DNA of 45,552 nucleotides, taken from Bacillota bacterium (GTDB lineage: Bacteria > Bacillota > Clostridia > Acetivibrionales > DSM-1351). The notes beneath the pieces are model-generated. The model was not told the origin of the DNA. It saw only the letters and a program-made list of their open reading frames with translations, and ran no database searches. Below, piece by piece: positions 34,042 through 42,781 of the stretch (its first letter is position 1; each line of letters starts with the position of its first letter). The position numbers and the translations under genes are program-made. Location: assembly GCA_023409265.1 (NCBI GenBank), contig JAEYHZ010000047.1, forward strand, positions 1-45,552. Reading direction: 5' to 3'.

Positions 34042-34968
34042 CTACGGTAAAGCGACAAAGTGGTCGTCTCCAGTTTTTTTCAAATCATAAACCCGCTGGT
34101 TTTTATCATAATACATCTGATACTTGCTTTCATATTCTTCCGCAACCTTCTCTCTAAGCTGCTGAAGCTCATCCCGCCTGTCTGGATTGATGTCGGGAAT
34201 GGCTGCAAGCAGACGCTTGGTATAAATATGCTGCGGATTTTCGAATATTCTCTCCTTAACGCCCTTTTCGACAATCCTCCCTTTGTTCATTATTATAAGG
34301 TTTTTGCACATATGCTTTACTACACCCAGGTCATGGCTGATGAACAGAAATGCCAGATTGAACTGCTCCTGTATGTCCTTCATAAAATTCAGCACCTGTG
34401 CCTGCACGGATAAGTCCAGAGCTGACACAGGTTCGTCTGCAATAATCAGCTTGGGCCTTAATGCGAGCGCACGGGCAATGCCGATTCTCTGCCTCTGTCC
34501 CCCTGAGAATTCATGGGGATATTTAAACATGGTTTCGGGAGACATACCCACTATTTCCAGAAGCTCTTCAATACGCTTTTTTTCCTCACCGGCTGTCTGC
34601 TTTTCAAAATTCCGGAGAGGCTCTGCAATAATATCCAATATCCTTTTCTTGGGATTCAGAGAAGAGTAGGAATCCTGAAATATCATCTGTACACTTTTCC
34701 TGTAGGAGGAGTGATTTTTTCCGACATACCTTGTGATGTCCTTTCCATCGAAAAGGATTTGTCCTGCCGTTATTTCCGCAAGTCCCATGATGGCTTTGCC
34801 CGTGGTACTCTTTCCCGAACCGGACTCACCGACAAGACCAAGAGTCTCACCCTCGTCAATCCTGAAGGAAACACCGTCCACCGCCTTTACATAACCCTGG
34901 ATTCTACCCAGGATTCCTCCCCTGATAGGATAATGTACCTTTAAATCGTTTACCTCAAGTAATGCCAA
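34042..34968 (-). CDS. oppF: oligopeptide ABC transporter ATPase, OppF type
   Basis: 308 residues from the TTG at 34968, two bases beyond the oppD stop and six bases after AGGAGAGGG. Longer frames would overlap oppD. Walker A GESGSGKST, Q-loop MIFQDSYSSLNPKKRI, signature FSGGQRQRIGIARAL, Walker B LIIADEPVSALD. The C-terminal oligopeptide extension (IYTKRLLAAIPDINPDRR) is present, but no Cys4 iron-sulfur motif is seen there. With OppD it powers import. Confidence 0.9.
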   Translation of the reverse strand: MALLEVNDLKVHYPIRGGILGRIQGYVKAVDGVSFRIDEGETLGLVGESGSGKSTTGKAIMGLAEITAGQILFDGKDITRYVGKNHSSYRKSVQMIFQDSYSSLNPKKRILDIIAEPLRNFEKQTAGEEKKRIEELLEIVGMSPETMFKYPHEFSGGQRQRIGIARALALRPKLIIADEPVSALDLSVQAQVLNFMKDIQEQFNLAFLFISHDLGVVKHMCKNLIIMNKGRIVEKGVKERIFENPQHIYTKRLLAAIPDINPDRRDELQQLREKVAEEYESKYQMYYDKNQRVYDLKKTGDDHFVALP

Positions 34969-34970
34969 AT

Positions 34971-35969
34971 CTATCCCTCTCCTCTCATCAAAAAGCTTTT
35001 GTAGCATGAGCACAATACAAAATGCCCTTTATCTACCTCGTGATACTTCGGATTCTCCTCATGCTTTGATTTGTCTACCCATGGAATTCTGGGGGCGAAT
35101 CTGCAGCCTTCCCGTTCCATATTCTTCAGAGAGGGCACCATCCCTTCTATCACATGCAGCCTGTTCTCTTTTGATGAATCGACACTTGGCACTGATGCAA
35201 GCAGCGATCGGGTATATGGATGAAGGGGATTTTTGAAAATGGCACCAACCTCTCCGGTTTCCACAACCTGACCAGCATACATCACTGCCACCTTATCGGC
35301 CATTTCGGCGACAACACCTAAATCATGCGTAATCAGAATGATACCCGACTTCATTTCCTTTTGAAGTTTCTTCAGCAAGTCCAGAATCTGCGCCTGTATG
35401 GTGACGTCAAGTGCCGTGGTTGGTTCATCGGCAATTACCAGAGAGGGCTTGCAGGCCAGCGCTATGGCAATCATCGCCCTCTGTCTCATTCCTCCTGAAA
35501 GCTCGTGAGGAAACTGAGAGTATGTTAATTCAGGAGATACAATTCCTACTCCCTTTAACAATTCAATAGCACGCGCCTTTTTCTGCTTCTTGTCAATTTT
35601 CATATGAAAAGTCAATGATTCCTCAATTTGCTCCCCAATTTTCATCAGCGGGTTTAATGCAGTCAGAGGATCCTGAAAAATCATTCCAATATCCTTGCCA
35701 CGGATTTGATTTAACTCGTCCACATTCATAGACAGCAGATCAGTTCCCTTAAAGTAAATATTGCCTTCCACCTTTGTGTAGGTGCCGTTATGAAGATTGA
35801 GAATAGACAGGGCGAGTGCGCTTTTCCCGCATCCCGATTCACCGACTATAGCAAATACCTCATTTTCTTTTACGCTCAGTGAAACACCGTCCACCGCAGC
35901 ATAATACCGCCCGTCAATACGAAAGGAAGTAACAAGATTATTAATTCTCAATAACTCATTCTTTTCCAT
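34971..35969 (-). CDS. oppD: oligopeptide ABC transporter ATPase, OppD type
   Basis: 332 residues from ATG 35969 (GGGGAG four bases upstream). Walker A GESGCGKSA, signature LSGGMRQRAMIAIAL, Walker B LVIADEPTTALD. The OppD C-terminal region (HPYTRSLLASVPSVDSSKENRLHVIEGMVPSL, with later Cys residues in GCRFAPRI and FVLCSC) resembles the iron-sulfur-binding tail of this family. First gene of the operon. The D-F-B-C-A order recalls the Bacillus app operon in placing the ATPases first. Confidence 0.9.
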   Translation of the reverse strand: MEKNELLRINNLVTSFRIDGRYYAAVDGVSLSVKENEVFAIVGESGCGKSALALSILNLHNGTYTKVEGNIYFKGTDLLSMNVDELNQIRGKDIGMIFQDPLTALNPLMKIGEQIEESLTFHMKIDKKQKKARAIELLKGVGIVSPELTYSQFPHELSGGMRQRAMIAIALACKPSLVIADEPTTALDVTIQAQILDLLKKLQKEMKSGIILITHDLGVVAEMADKVAVMYAGQVVETGEVGAIFKNPLHPYTRSLLASVPSVDSSKENRLHVIEGMVPSLKNMEREGCRFAPRIPWVDKSKHEENPKYHEVDKGHFVLCSCYKSFLMRGEG

Positions 35970-36482
35970 AACACTCCCCAATTCTACATATTCTTGTTAG
36001 TTCATTGTAAACTGCTTAAAGTCTTTAAAAGCAATTAGATTAAGCATTTCATGTATTCTTTAACACTTAAATTTTTACGGTTCATCTTAAAAAAGCATTT
36101 ATATGTCAACCCAAATAATTAAAAATTTTTACCTGATTAATTAGCTATCTATAATTTTTCCTATAATAAAAAAACACAGATAAACCTGAACCCTGCTGCT
36201 GCGCTGCATCAGTTTCAGAAATCATCCATGTATCTTATTTTGATCTATAAATGTCAGTGTCTCTATATAGTTTGGTATTCAATTTTATATATAATTTAAC
36301 ATATATTGTAATTTATTTCAATATATAACTTGTTAATAACTGTCTTTAATAATAATATTTGTATATTTCTATAAAAAGACTATCTTTTCAATAATTTATT
36401 ACTTATTTTTTCAAAAAACAGTTGACAAAATGCCATTAATAATTCATAATCTTATTTGTTGCAAAAAACATAAGTAATTCAT
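35970..36482. other. 513-base divergent intergenic region
   Basis: No gene visible; strongly AT-rich. It must hold the opp promoter on the minus strand. A TTGACA (complement, about 36096-36101) is seen but without a well-spaced -10. The tRNA-Tyr promoter is at 36422-36450. Confidence 0.5.
36422..36450 (+). promoter_or_regulatory. tRNA-Tyr promoter
   Basis: TTGACA (36422-36427) and CATAAT (36445-36450) at 17 bp spacing, 32 bases before the tRNA. Confidence 0.72.
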
Positions 36483-36567
36483 GGAGGGGTTCCCGAGTGG
36501 CCAAAGGGGGCAGACTGTAAATCTGTTGTCAGTGACTTCGATGGTTCGAATCCATCTCCCTCCACCA
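36483..36567 (+). tRNA. tRNA-Tyr (GTA)
   Basis: 85 nt with a long class II variable arm and encoded CCA. Acceptor GGAGGGG pairs with TCCCTCC (one G-U). Anticodon GTA in CTGTAAA; T loop TTCGAAT. Confidence 0.96.
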
Positions 36568-36569
36568 GC

Positions 36570-36619
36570 AAAGCCTTGTGCATTCGCGATTTACGCTGTG
36601 CGCGGGGTTTTATTTTTTT
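36570..36619 (+). terminator. terminator of tRNA-Tyr
   Basis: A 12-pair stem including four G-U pairs (36570-36581 with 36600-36611), then a T-rich tail (TTTTATTTTTTT). Confidence 0.72.
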
Positions 36620-36647
36620 ATTCGAATGTTAAGGATAATATATGCAT

Positions 36648-36674
36648 AAAAAAATACCGGACATGATTGTCCGG
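36648..36674 (-). terminator. terminator after the MutM/Nei-like gene
   Basis: CCGGACA/TGTCCGG stem with a 4-base loop. On the minus strand TATTTTTTTA follows. Confidence 0.82.
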
Positions 36675-36732
36675 CTAGTTACTTATCAAATTTATAAATA
36701 CTAATTAATAGTTTTCAGAAGTATAGACCCTA

Positions 36733-37560
36733 CTAAATTGGTTGACAGGTCGGGCAGTAATAAATGCTCCCTCCCAAGTAATTTTCTTTCCTGATTAGTT
36801 GACCGCATACCCGGCAGGGTTTATCTACAGTGTTTTTGCTCAGTTTCGTTTTATACCCTCCTGAGCAGCCGAACAAATCCTTTTCGGTATCTCTACCTCC
36901 CTGAAAGGTCATTTCTGCAAGTGTATTTTTTACCGAGTCATACAATTCTTTTTTATCTGTATCCGAAAAGGTTTTTACTTTTCTCTTTGGATGAATTCCT
37001 GCATTGAAAAGAATATCCTGCAGGACACCATTTCCCAGTCCAGGAATCCTTTGTTCGGTGGCCAGGAGAGCCTTTGCGCTTAGTCCGCTGTTTTCCTGGG
37101 CCGATACAAGTCTGTCAAAGTATTCAGCTGTAAAAACCTCTGAAAACGGTGACGGCTTTTCCTTGGCAATGGCATAATACTGATTTTCCAAGGTCCCCTC
37201 TTTGAAACATCCTAAGCTTCCATACATCTGCACCGATGCGCTTAGTGCGGAAAAGTCGTCAAACTCAATTAGCAATTGATGCTTCTGAGGTCTCTTTTCG
37301 TTTTCTTCATGATATCGAATGGCAACACCCTCACCGAAAAGAATAACATAATCCTCTACCATTATTTCAACCATACTTCCGACACCCGCAGCGGAGCCAA
37401 CAACTTTATCCGCCATTATATCATGGTATTTCTGATGGTCACCATAATACCAGGCGAATTTGTGAGGACTGAAAGCCGCAGTAATATTCATTATTCTTTT
37501 ACCGGTAATGTTCTCTTTTATTTGTCTCGAAATCTCGACAGCCTCAGGTATTTCAATCAT
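36733..37560 (-). CDS. formamidopyrimidine-DNA glycosylase/endonuclease VIII-like protein
   Basis: 275 residues from ATG 37560 (GGAGGG, then four bases). The MutM/Nei fold is recognisable: a helix-two-turns-helix region (EQRIPGLGNGVLQDILFNAGIHPKRK) and a C-terminal zinc finger CRVCGQLIRKENYLGGSIYYCPTC (Cys249, 252, 269, 272). The N-terminus is MIEIPEAVEISRQI, not MPEGPE, so the Pro2 that forms the Schiff base in classic enzymes is Ile. The conserved Glu remains at residue 3. It may repair DNA by a different nucleophile or bind only. It has its own terminator. Confidence 0.8.
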   Translation of the reverse strand: MIEIPEAVEISRQIKENITGKRIMNITAAFSPHKFAWYYGDHQKYHDIMADKVVGSAAGVGSMVEIMVEDYVILFGEGVAIRYHEENEKRPQKHQLLIEFDDFSALSASVQMYGSLGCFKEGTLENQYYAIAKEKPSPFSEVFTAEYFDRLVSAQENSGLSAKALLATEQRIPGLGNGVLQDILFNAGIHPKRKVKTFSDTDKKELYDSVKNTLAEMTFQGGRDTEKDLFGCSGGYKTKLSKNTVDKPCRVCGQLIRKENYLGGSIYYCPTCQPI

Positions 37561-37737
37561 TTTACCCTCCAAATTCCCAATGTCCAAATTTCTTGTCCCA
37601 TCGGGTATTCAATAATTATTAAAACAAAACGCAATTCAGACCAAACTTTATATCTATGTAGCAGAAACCATCAGTTTTTTAACTTTCCAAATACTGAAGT
37701 TAAAATCCAGTAAATCAAGTTATAATTTACTACTATT

Positions 37738-38010
37738 CTACTGTTTTTTCCATCTTTTCAATTGAGGGAACAGTTCCTGCATTGCTTTCCGTGCTGTTTC
37801 TTCATCCGGCCACGGGTTTCCCTTTGATACAAACGGGACACATGACTCAATCATTTGCTCCATTGTCTCATCCTTTGAGAAGGCTCCGTCAATAAAGCAA
37901 TAATGGCAATAATCCTCATTTTTGCTGCCATCTGCATTTGTTCCGTGTAATTCGAGATTTTCAAGCGGCATGGCACAGCTTTGACAAAATTTCATATTGG
38001 TATTTTCCAT
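37738..38010 (-). CDS. zinc-ribbon domain protein
   Basis: 90 residues. An N-terminal zinc ribbon is formed by FCQSCAMPL and, 20-odd residues later, DYCHYCFIDG. A helical segment (DETMEQMIESCVPFV) and a conserved end (PWPDEETARKAMQELFPQLKRWKK) match the 'putative zinc ribbon' family of small proteins. The role is unknown. GAGGGAG lies eight bases before the ATG. Confidence 0.75.
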   Translation of the reverse strand: MENTNMKFCQSCAMPLENLELHGTNADGSKNEDYCHYCFIDGAFSKDETMEQMIESCVPFVSKGNPWPDEETARKAMQELFPQLKRWKKQ

Positions 38011-38146
38011 AATAATTACTCCCTCTTCATTTATTTTAGTAACATTTTATATGGGATAATAAGACAACAGCATGTCATATTATAAAAAGTAATACTGAAA
38101 ATACTAAATCCATTTATTAATTTATTTTACAAATTTATTACAGCTC

Positions 38147-38176
38147 TTGACAGGACAACCTATGTTATAATAACAT
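38147..38176 (+). promoter_or_regulatory. candidate promoter of the exporter leader
   Basis: A perfect TTGACA (38147-38152). TATAAT at 38166-38171 is only 13 bp away; TAACAT at 38171-38176 gives 18 bp. One of these is probably the -10. Confidence 0.5.
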
Positions 38177-38225
38177 ATCTTGGTAAGTAAAATTACTAAT
38201 CTAGGTGAAAGGAGTGTTTATAAAG

Positions 38226-38264
38226 ATGTTAAAAATTAGAATTAATGAGGTGCGCTGTAAATAA
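38226..38264 (+). CDS. 12-residue leader peptide of the ABC exporter operon
   Basis: ATG-initiated MLKIRINEVRCK followed by TAA, with AAAGGAG 11 bases upstream. It lies at the head of a structured leader with a terminator, before two ABC exporter genes. The arrangement resembles the BmrB leader of Bacillus bmrBCD, where ribosome stalling by drugs allows read-through. The peptide itself shows no similarity to BmrB that I can claim. Very short, so coding status rests on the ribosome site and context. Confidence 0.55.
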   Translation: MLKIRINEVRCK

Positions 38265-38274
38265 TTTAATATCG

Positions 38275-38402
38275 GACCTAAAGAACAAGCAGCTTTTTAA
38301 GTATGCCTGTTTTAGGTCAAACACTTAAGTAACCGTCATTTGAAGTTGAAATATTTAAAAATAGAATATTTTAAACACGATGCTATGGTATCGTGTTTTT
38401 TT
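38275..38402 (+). promoter_or_regulatory. attenuator: leader hairpin and intrinsic terminator
   Basis: GACCTAAA (38275-38282) pairs with TTTAGGTC (38311-38318). AAACACT (38319-38325) can instead pair with AGTGTTT (38213-38219) next to the leader ribosome site. An AT-rich 7-bp hairpin (38349-38371) precedes a 9-bp terminator (AAACACGAT/ATCGTGTTT, 38373-38398) with a T7 run ending at 38402. The terminator lies 142 bases before the first exporter gene, with no gene before it except the leader peptide, so it should gate expression. Confidence 0.72.
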
Positions 38403-38543
38403 ATTGTCTTTGAAAGTAAAAATTAATTTTCAAAAGTGCCCGTTACCACTTTTGGTTCTTCTCTTTTTAAACATTATTAATTTCAGGCACCAGAAAAATA
38501 TGACGATTATTTAAGGCAATACATTCAAAGGAGAGAGATAGAT

Positions 38544-40391
38544 ATGCAGCCTAGTAATAAAGGTAGATTCAAAATGCTTTATTCATTTATAAAGGGCTTC
38601 AGATGGTTTTACGTTCTTGCAGTGTTGTTTACTATGCTGGCAATTGTATTCAACTATCTTATGCCTCAGATTATCAGGGTAATAGTTGATGCTATCAGTG
38701 GAACTGAAGAATTAAGATTACCAAAAATAATATTAGATTATATTAATCAGAATGGCGGACGTGACTTTGTGAGAAATAATCTTCCTGTATTTGCCGCTCT
38801 GGCCCTGTTGTTGGCAATTTTGTCAGGTGTTTTTACATATCTGTACAGATATTGTATGGCAAAAGCAGCTGAAGGTACAATTAGAAAATTGCGCAACCAC
38901 CTGTTTGACCATATCCAGAAGCTGCCCTACAGCTGGCATGTGAAGAACCAGACAGGCGACATAATTCAGCGCTGTACATCAGACGTGGAAACCATTAAAA
39001 ACTTTTTATCCATTCAATTTATAGAAATGGTTAGAACAGTATTTTTGGTGGTCTTCTCCCTCACCCTGATGTTCATGATGAATGTCAAGCTGTCATTGAT
39101 TGCTCTTGCGTTTATTCCGGTTGTTGTTGCTTATTCGGGAATATTCTTCAAAAAAATTGCTGATAGGTTCAAATATGCCGATGAAGCCGAGGGAGCTCTT
39201 TCTGCAATGGTACAGGAAAACTTTACGGGTGTAAGAGTTGTTCGTGCCTTCGGCCGCCAAGCCTATGAAATAGATAACTTCGATAAAAAGAATGATTACT
39301 TTGCAAACTACTGGATTAAGCTTGGGTTACTTCTCAGTAAATATTGGGGAATCGGTGATCTGGTTTCAGGTTTGCAGGTTATGCTGATAATTGTTCTGGG
39401 ATCAATTGAAGCTGCAAATGGAGTTATCACCCTTGGAGAATTTCTTGTATTTGTATTCTACAACTCAATGCTGGTATGGCCGGTAAGACAGTTCGGGCGT
39501 ATTCTTTCTGAAATGAGCAAGACCAGTGTTTCACTGAGCCGTATCAAGGAAATAGTTGCCGAAGAAGAAGAAAAGGACTGTCCTGATTCAATTGAACCTG
39601 AAATGAACAAGGATATCCAGTTTAAAAACGTAACTTTTGACTATGAGGGACAAAAACCGGTACTAAAGGATATCTCCTTTAATATAAAAGCTGGAACCAC
39701 CTTTGGTGTACTGGGAGGAACAGGATCCGGAAAATCAACCATTATGTATCTGCTTGACAGACTTTATGATCTTCCCGAGGGAAAAGGTTCAATAGAAATT
39801 GGCGGAGTTGATATCAGAAAGATTAAATTGAAACACCTCAGAAGCAATTTAGGATTTGTTCTGCAGGAACCCTTCCTGTTTTCAAAGACCATACAGGAAA
39901 ATATCGATGCCTTTGAGGGAACAAATAATATTGAACAAATCCGTCATTTTGCAGAAGTGGCAGCTGTGGATGATGCTATTATGAGCTTCTCTAAAGGGTA
40001 CGAAACAATTGTGGGCGAACGTGGAGTAACCTTGTCCGGCGGACAGAAACAGAGGGTTGCCATTGCCAGAATGTTGATGCAGCGCTCCCCTATAATGATA
40101 TTTGATGACTCATTGTCTGCAGTTGACTCGGAAACAGATGCAAAAATCCGTGGAGCACTTAAAGAGAACACGGCTAAGAGTACAGTAATTCTTGTATCCC
40201 ACAGAATCACCACTTTAATGAATGCCGATGTGATTATGGTGTTGGATGACGGTCAGATTTCCGAAATGGGTACTCACAGCGAACTTCTCCAAAACGAAAA
40301 TGGTATTTACAGAAAGATTTACGATATACAGAGCAGCCTGGAAACAGAGCTAATAGATTCTCAGTCTGCTCCCGTTGGAGGTGATAAATAA
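38544..40391 (+). CDS. ABC exporter half-transporter, degenerate-site subunit (BmrC-like)
   Basis: 615 residues: six transmembrane helices in the first 330, then the ATPase domain. Walker A GGTGSGKST, signature LSGGQKQR, Walker B IMIFDDSLSAVD, with Asp in place of the catalytic Glu. An extra loop (residues 50-75, AISGTEELRLPKIILDYINQNGG) extends between helices 1 and 2. The next gene begins at its last base (TAATG), so the two are coupled. By gene order and site asymmetry it matches BmrC of the BmrCD multidrug exporter. An attenuator-like leader precedes it. Confidence 0.85.
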   Translation: MQPSNKGRFKMLYSFIKGFRWFYVLAVLFTMLAIVFNYLMPQIIRVIVDAISGTEELRLPKIILDYINQNGGRDFVRNNLPVFAALALLLAILSGVFTYLYRYCMAKAAEGTIRKLRNHLFDHIQKLPYSWHVKNQTGDIIQRCTSDVETIKNFLSIQFIEMVRTVFLVVFSLTLMFMMNVKLSLIALAFIPVVVAYSGIFFKKIADRFKYADEAEGALSAMVQENFTGVRVVRAFGRQAYEIDNFDKKNDYFANYWIKLGLLLSKYWGIGDLVSGLQVMLIIVLGSIEAANGVITLGEFLVFVFYNSMLVWPVRQFGRILSEMSKTSVSLSRIKEIVAEEEEKDCPDSIEPEMNKDIQFKNVTFDYEGQKPVLKDISFNIKAGTTFGVLGGTGSGKSTIMYLLDRLYDLPEGKGSIEIGGVDIRKIKLKHLRSNLGFVLQEPFLFSKTIQENIDAFEGTNNIEQIRHFAEVAAVDDAIMSFSKGYETIVGERGVTLSGGQKQRVAIARMLMQRSPIMIFDDSLSAVDSETDAKIRGALKENTAKSTVILVSHRITTLMNADVIMVLDDGQISEMGTHSELLQNENGIYRKIYDIQSSLETELIDSQSAPVGGDK

Positions 40392-42223
40392 TGTCTTATT
40401 TTGAAGAGGAAGAATACAAAAAACCTTTTTCCATAAAGGTTTGGGCTAAAATAATCCCCTTTGTAAAGCAGTACAAGAAAGCTTTTATACTTGCAATATC
40501 CTTCCTGGTGCTCGTATCGGTGTTTGATGTAGTTTATCCGCTGTTTCAGCGCTATGCTATAAATAACTTCATTGTTCCTAAATCAACCGAAGGTATTGAA
40601 AAATTTGCAGTATTGTACGGCTGTATCCTGTTTACCCAGGCGATGTCTGTTATATTCTTTATCCAGAATGCAATGAAGGTTGAATTGAATGTAGCAAAAG
40701 CAATAAGAAAAGCATTGTTTGTGCACCTGCAGAAGCTGTCCTTCTCCTATTACAATACAACCCCTGTCGGTTATATGATGGCCAGGGTTATGAGTGATAC
40801 GGGACGTATCGGACAGATGGTTTCATGGGGAATTATTGATATGCTGTGGGCAATTATTTACGTAATCGGTGTTTTCATTGCTATGATGTTGTTAAACATT
40901 AAGCTTGCACTTCTTGTTATGTGTATAATCCCATTTATATCTGTAATAACCATGTACTTTCAAAAGAAAATTCTTAACATTAACAGAAAGATAAGAAAGG
41001 TCAACTCCAGGATGACAGGTGCGTTTAATGAGGGTATTACCGGTGCAAGAACCTCAAAAACACTTGTTATTGAAGACAAAAACCTTAAGGATTTTTCACA
41101 GATTACAGATAAGTACTACAACTATACAATAAAAGCAACTATCTTAAATGCGGTGTTTATTCCTATAATACTGACTTTCAGTACGCTTGCAGTGTGTTTT
41201 GTCCTTGTAAGAGGCGGATATCTGGTTATAAACGATGCTATGGAATTCGGTACCTTATCGGTTTTTATTACCTATGCAATAAGCATTTTCGAACCAATAC
41301 AACAAATTGCCCGTGTTTTTGCAGATTTTGTTTCAACACAGGCAAATATTGAACGTGTATCGGGATTGCTTGAAACAGAACCACAAATAACTGATACACC
41401 TGAAGTAATTGAAAAATATGGTGATAATTTTAACCCAAAAAAGGAAAACTGGGAGCATTTAAAAGGTGACATTGAGTTCCAGGATGTCTCCTTCAAATAT
41501 CCGGATGGGGATGAGTACATTCTCACCAACTTCAACCTGAAGATTCCTGCAGGAACTACGGTTGCCATTGTTGGAGAAACCGGTGCCGGCAAGTCCACCC
41601 TTGTAAATCTGGCCTGTCGTTTCTTTGAGCCCACAAGCGGCCGGGTACTGATAGACGGGAGAGACTATAAGGAAAGATCACAACTGTGGCTCCACAACAA
41701 TATCGGATACGTACTGCAAAGCCCTCACCTGTTCTCTGGTACAATACGTGAGAATATCAGATATGGTAAGTTTGACGCAACAGATGAAGAAATTGAAGAC
41801 GCCATCAGGATTGTTGCAGCAGACAGTATAGTAAAGAATATGGAGAACGGACTTGACACCAATATCGGAGAAGGCGGCGACAGACTGTCTACCGGTGAAA
41901 AGCAGCTCATATCCTTTGCACGTGCAATAATAGCTGATCCGAGAATCTTTGTACTGGATGAGGCCACCTCCTCCATTGATACTCAGACAGAACAGCTCAT
42001 ACAGGAAGCTATTATGCATTTGCTAAAGAACAGAACTTCCTTCCTCATAGCACACAGACTTTCTACAATTAAGAAAGCAGATCTCATTCTGGTTGTAAAA
42101 AATGGTAAAATAATCGAAAGAGGAACCCACAAGGAACTTCTGAGACAAAAGGGCTACTACCACTCCCTGTATCTGAAGCAGTTTGAAGAAGAAACCGGAG
42201 CGGCTGTGCTGAATAAGAGATAA
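40391..42223 (+). CDS. ABC exporter half-transporter, canonical subunit (BmrD-like)
   Basis: 610 residues: six helices up to about 330, then the ATPase domain with Walker A GETGAGKST, signature LSTGEKQL and Walker B IFVLDEATSSID, containing the catalytic Glu. The signature deviates from LSGGQ (LSTGE); it would face the Walker A of the partner in the degenerate site, as expected for asymmetric heterodimers. A perfect 20-bp-arm terminator follows the stop. Confidence 0.85.
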   Translation: MSYFEEEEYKKPFSIKVWAKIIPFVKQYKKAFILAISFLVLVSVFDVVYPLFQRYAINNFIVPKSTEGIEKFAVLYGCILFTQAMSVIFFIQNAMKVELNVAKAIRKALFVHLQKLSFSYYNTTPVGYMMARVMSDTGRIGQMVSWGIIDMLWAIIYVIGVFIAMMLLNIKLALLVMCIIPFISVITMYFQKKILNINRKIRKVNSRMTGAFNEGITGARTSKTLVIEDKNLKDFSQITDKYYNYTIKATILNAVFIPIILTFSTLAVCFVLVRGGYLVINDAMEFGTLSVFITYAISIFEPIQQIARVFADFVSTQANIERVSGLLETEPQITDTPEVIEKYGDNFNPKKENWEHLKGDIEFQDVSFKYPDGDEYILTNFNLKIPAGTTVAIVGETGAGKSTLVNLACRFFEPTSGRVLIDGRDYKERSQLWLHNNIGYVLQSPHLFSGTIRENIRYGKFDATDEEIEDAIRIVAADSIVKNMENGLDTNIGEGGDRLSTGEKQLISFARAIIADPRIFVLDEATSSIDTQTEQLIQEAIMHLLKNRTSFLIAHRLSTIKKADLILVVKNGKIIERGTHKELLRQKGYYHSLYLKQFEEETGAAVLNKR

Positions 42224-42228
42224 AATTT

Positions 42229-42275
42229 AAGCTCCCTTTCAAAGAATGTTCATTCTTTGAAAGGGAGCTTTTTAT
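42229..42275. terminator. bidirectional terminator, 20-bp arms
   Basis: Positions 42229-42248 are fully complementary to 42251-42270, separated by two bases. A T-run follows on the plus strand and a shorter T-rich tract on the minus. It lies between the convergent exporter and acetyltransferase genes. Confidence 0.9.
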
Positions 42276-42287
42276 ACTTCTGAAAAA

Positions 42288-42752
42288 TTAATGTCTGTGT
42301 AAAATAAACTTTTGATTGGGATATCCAAACTCATTTACAAGTTCATCTTCCCTAAAACCAAATTTTTTATATAACTGTCTAGAGGCTATACCTTTTACAT
42401 CGCCCTCCCTAGAGGTGGTTACAACTATATCTGTATCAGAAGAAAACAACTCCAGCATTCTATCTATCATCGCTGATGCAATTCCCTTTTTTCTGTGGGC
42501 CGGGTGGACTGCCAAACATGATAGGCAGTTTGAATTAAACGAAAATAGAAGTATGCCAACTAACTCTTCTCCATTTTTTACACATAAAGCCGTTTTTCTG
42601 AGAACATTTTTTAATAGTGTTGTTTTATACTCATTAAGACTTTCTTCGGTTTCAAGTCCCGGAAAGTAATCTCTTAAATTTCGTACCAAAGCCATCCATA
42701 ACGGTATATCCTGCTCTTCAGCATAGCATAAGTAATAATTTTTATCCAGCAT
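42288..42752 (-). CDS. GNAT-family N-acetyltransferase
   Basis: 154 residues. The acetyl-CoA binding segment is CLAVHPAHRKKGIASAMIDRML (motif A, R/Q-x-x-G-x-G/A) followed by a beta-bulge and RQLYKKFGFREDELVNEFGYPN. The substrate is unknown. It lies 29 bases downstream of a second GNAT gene on the same strand, probably one operon. Confidence 0.82.
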   Translation of the reverse strand: MLDKNYYLCYAEEQDIPLWMALVRNLRDYFPGLETEESLNEYKTTLLKNVLRKTALCVKNGEELVGILLFSFNSNCLSCLAVHPAHRKKGIASAMIDRMLELFSSDTDIVVTTSREGDVKGIASRQLYKKFGFREDELVNEFGYPNQKFILHRH

Positions 42753-42781
42753 AATTAAAACGTCTCCTAATTATATGAAAC

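Noticed and set aside
36481..36666. 61-codon open frame on the plus strand
   Set aside because: It runs straight through tRNA-Tyr and its terminator; no ribosome site.
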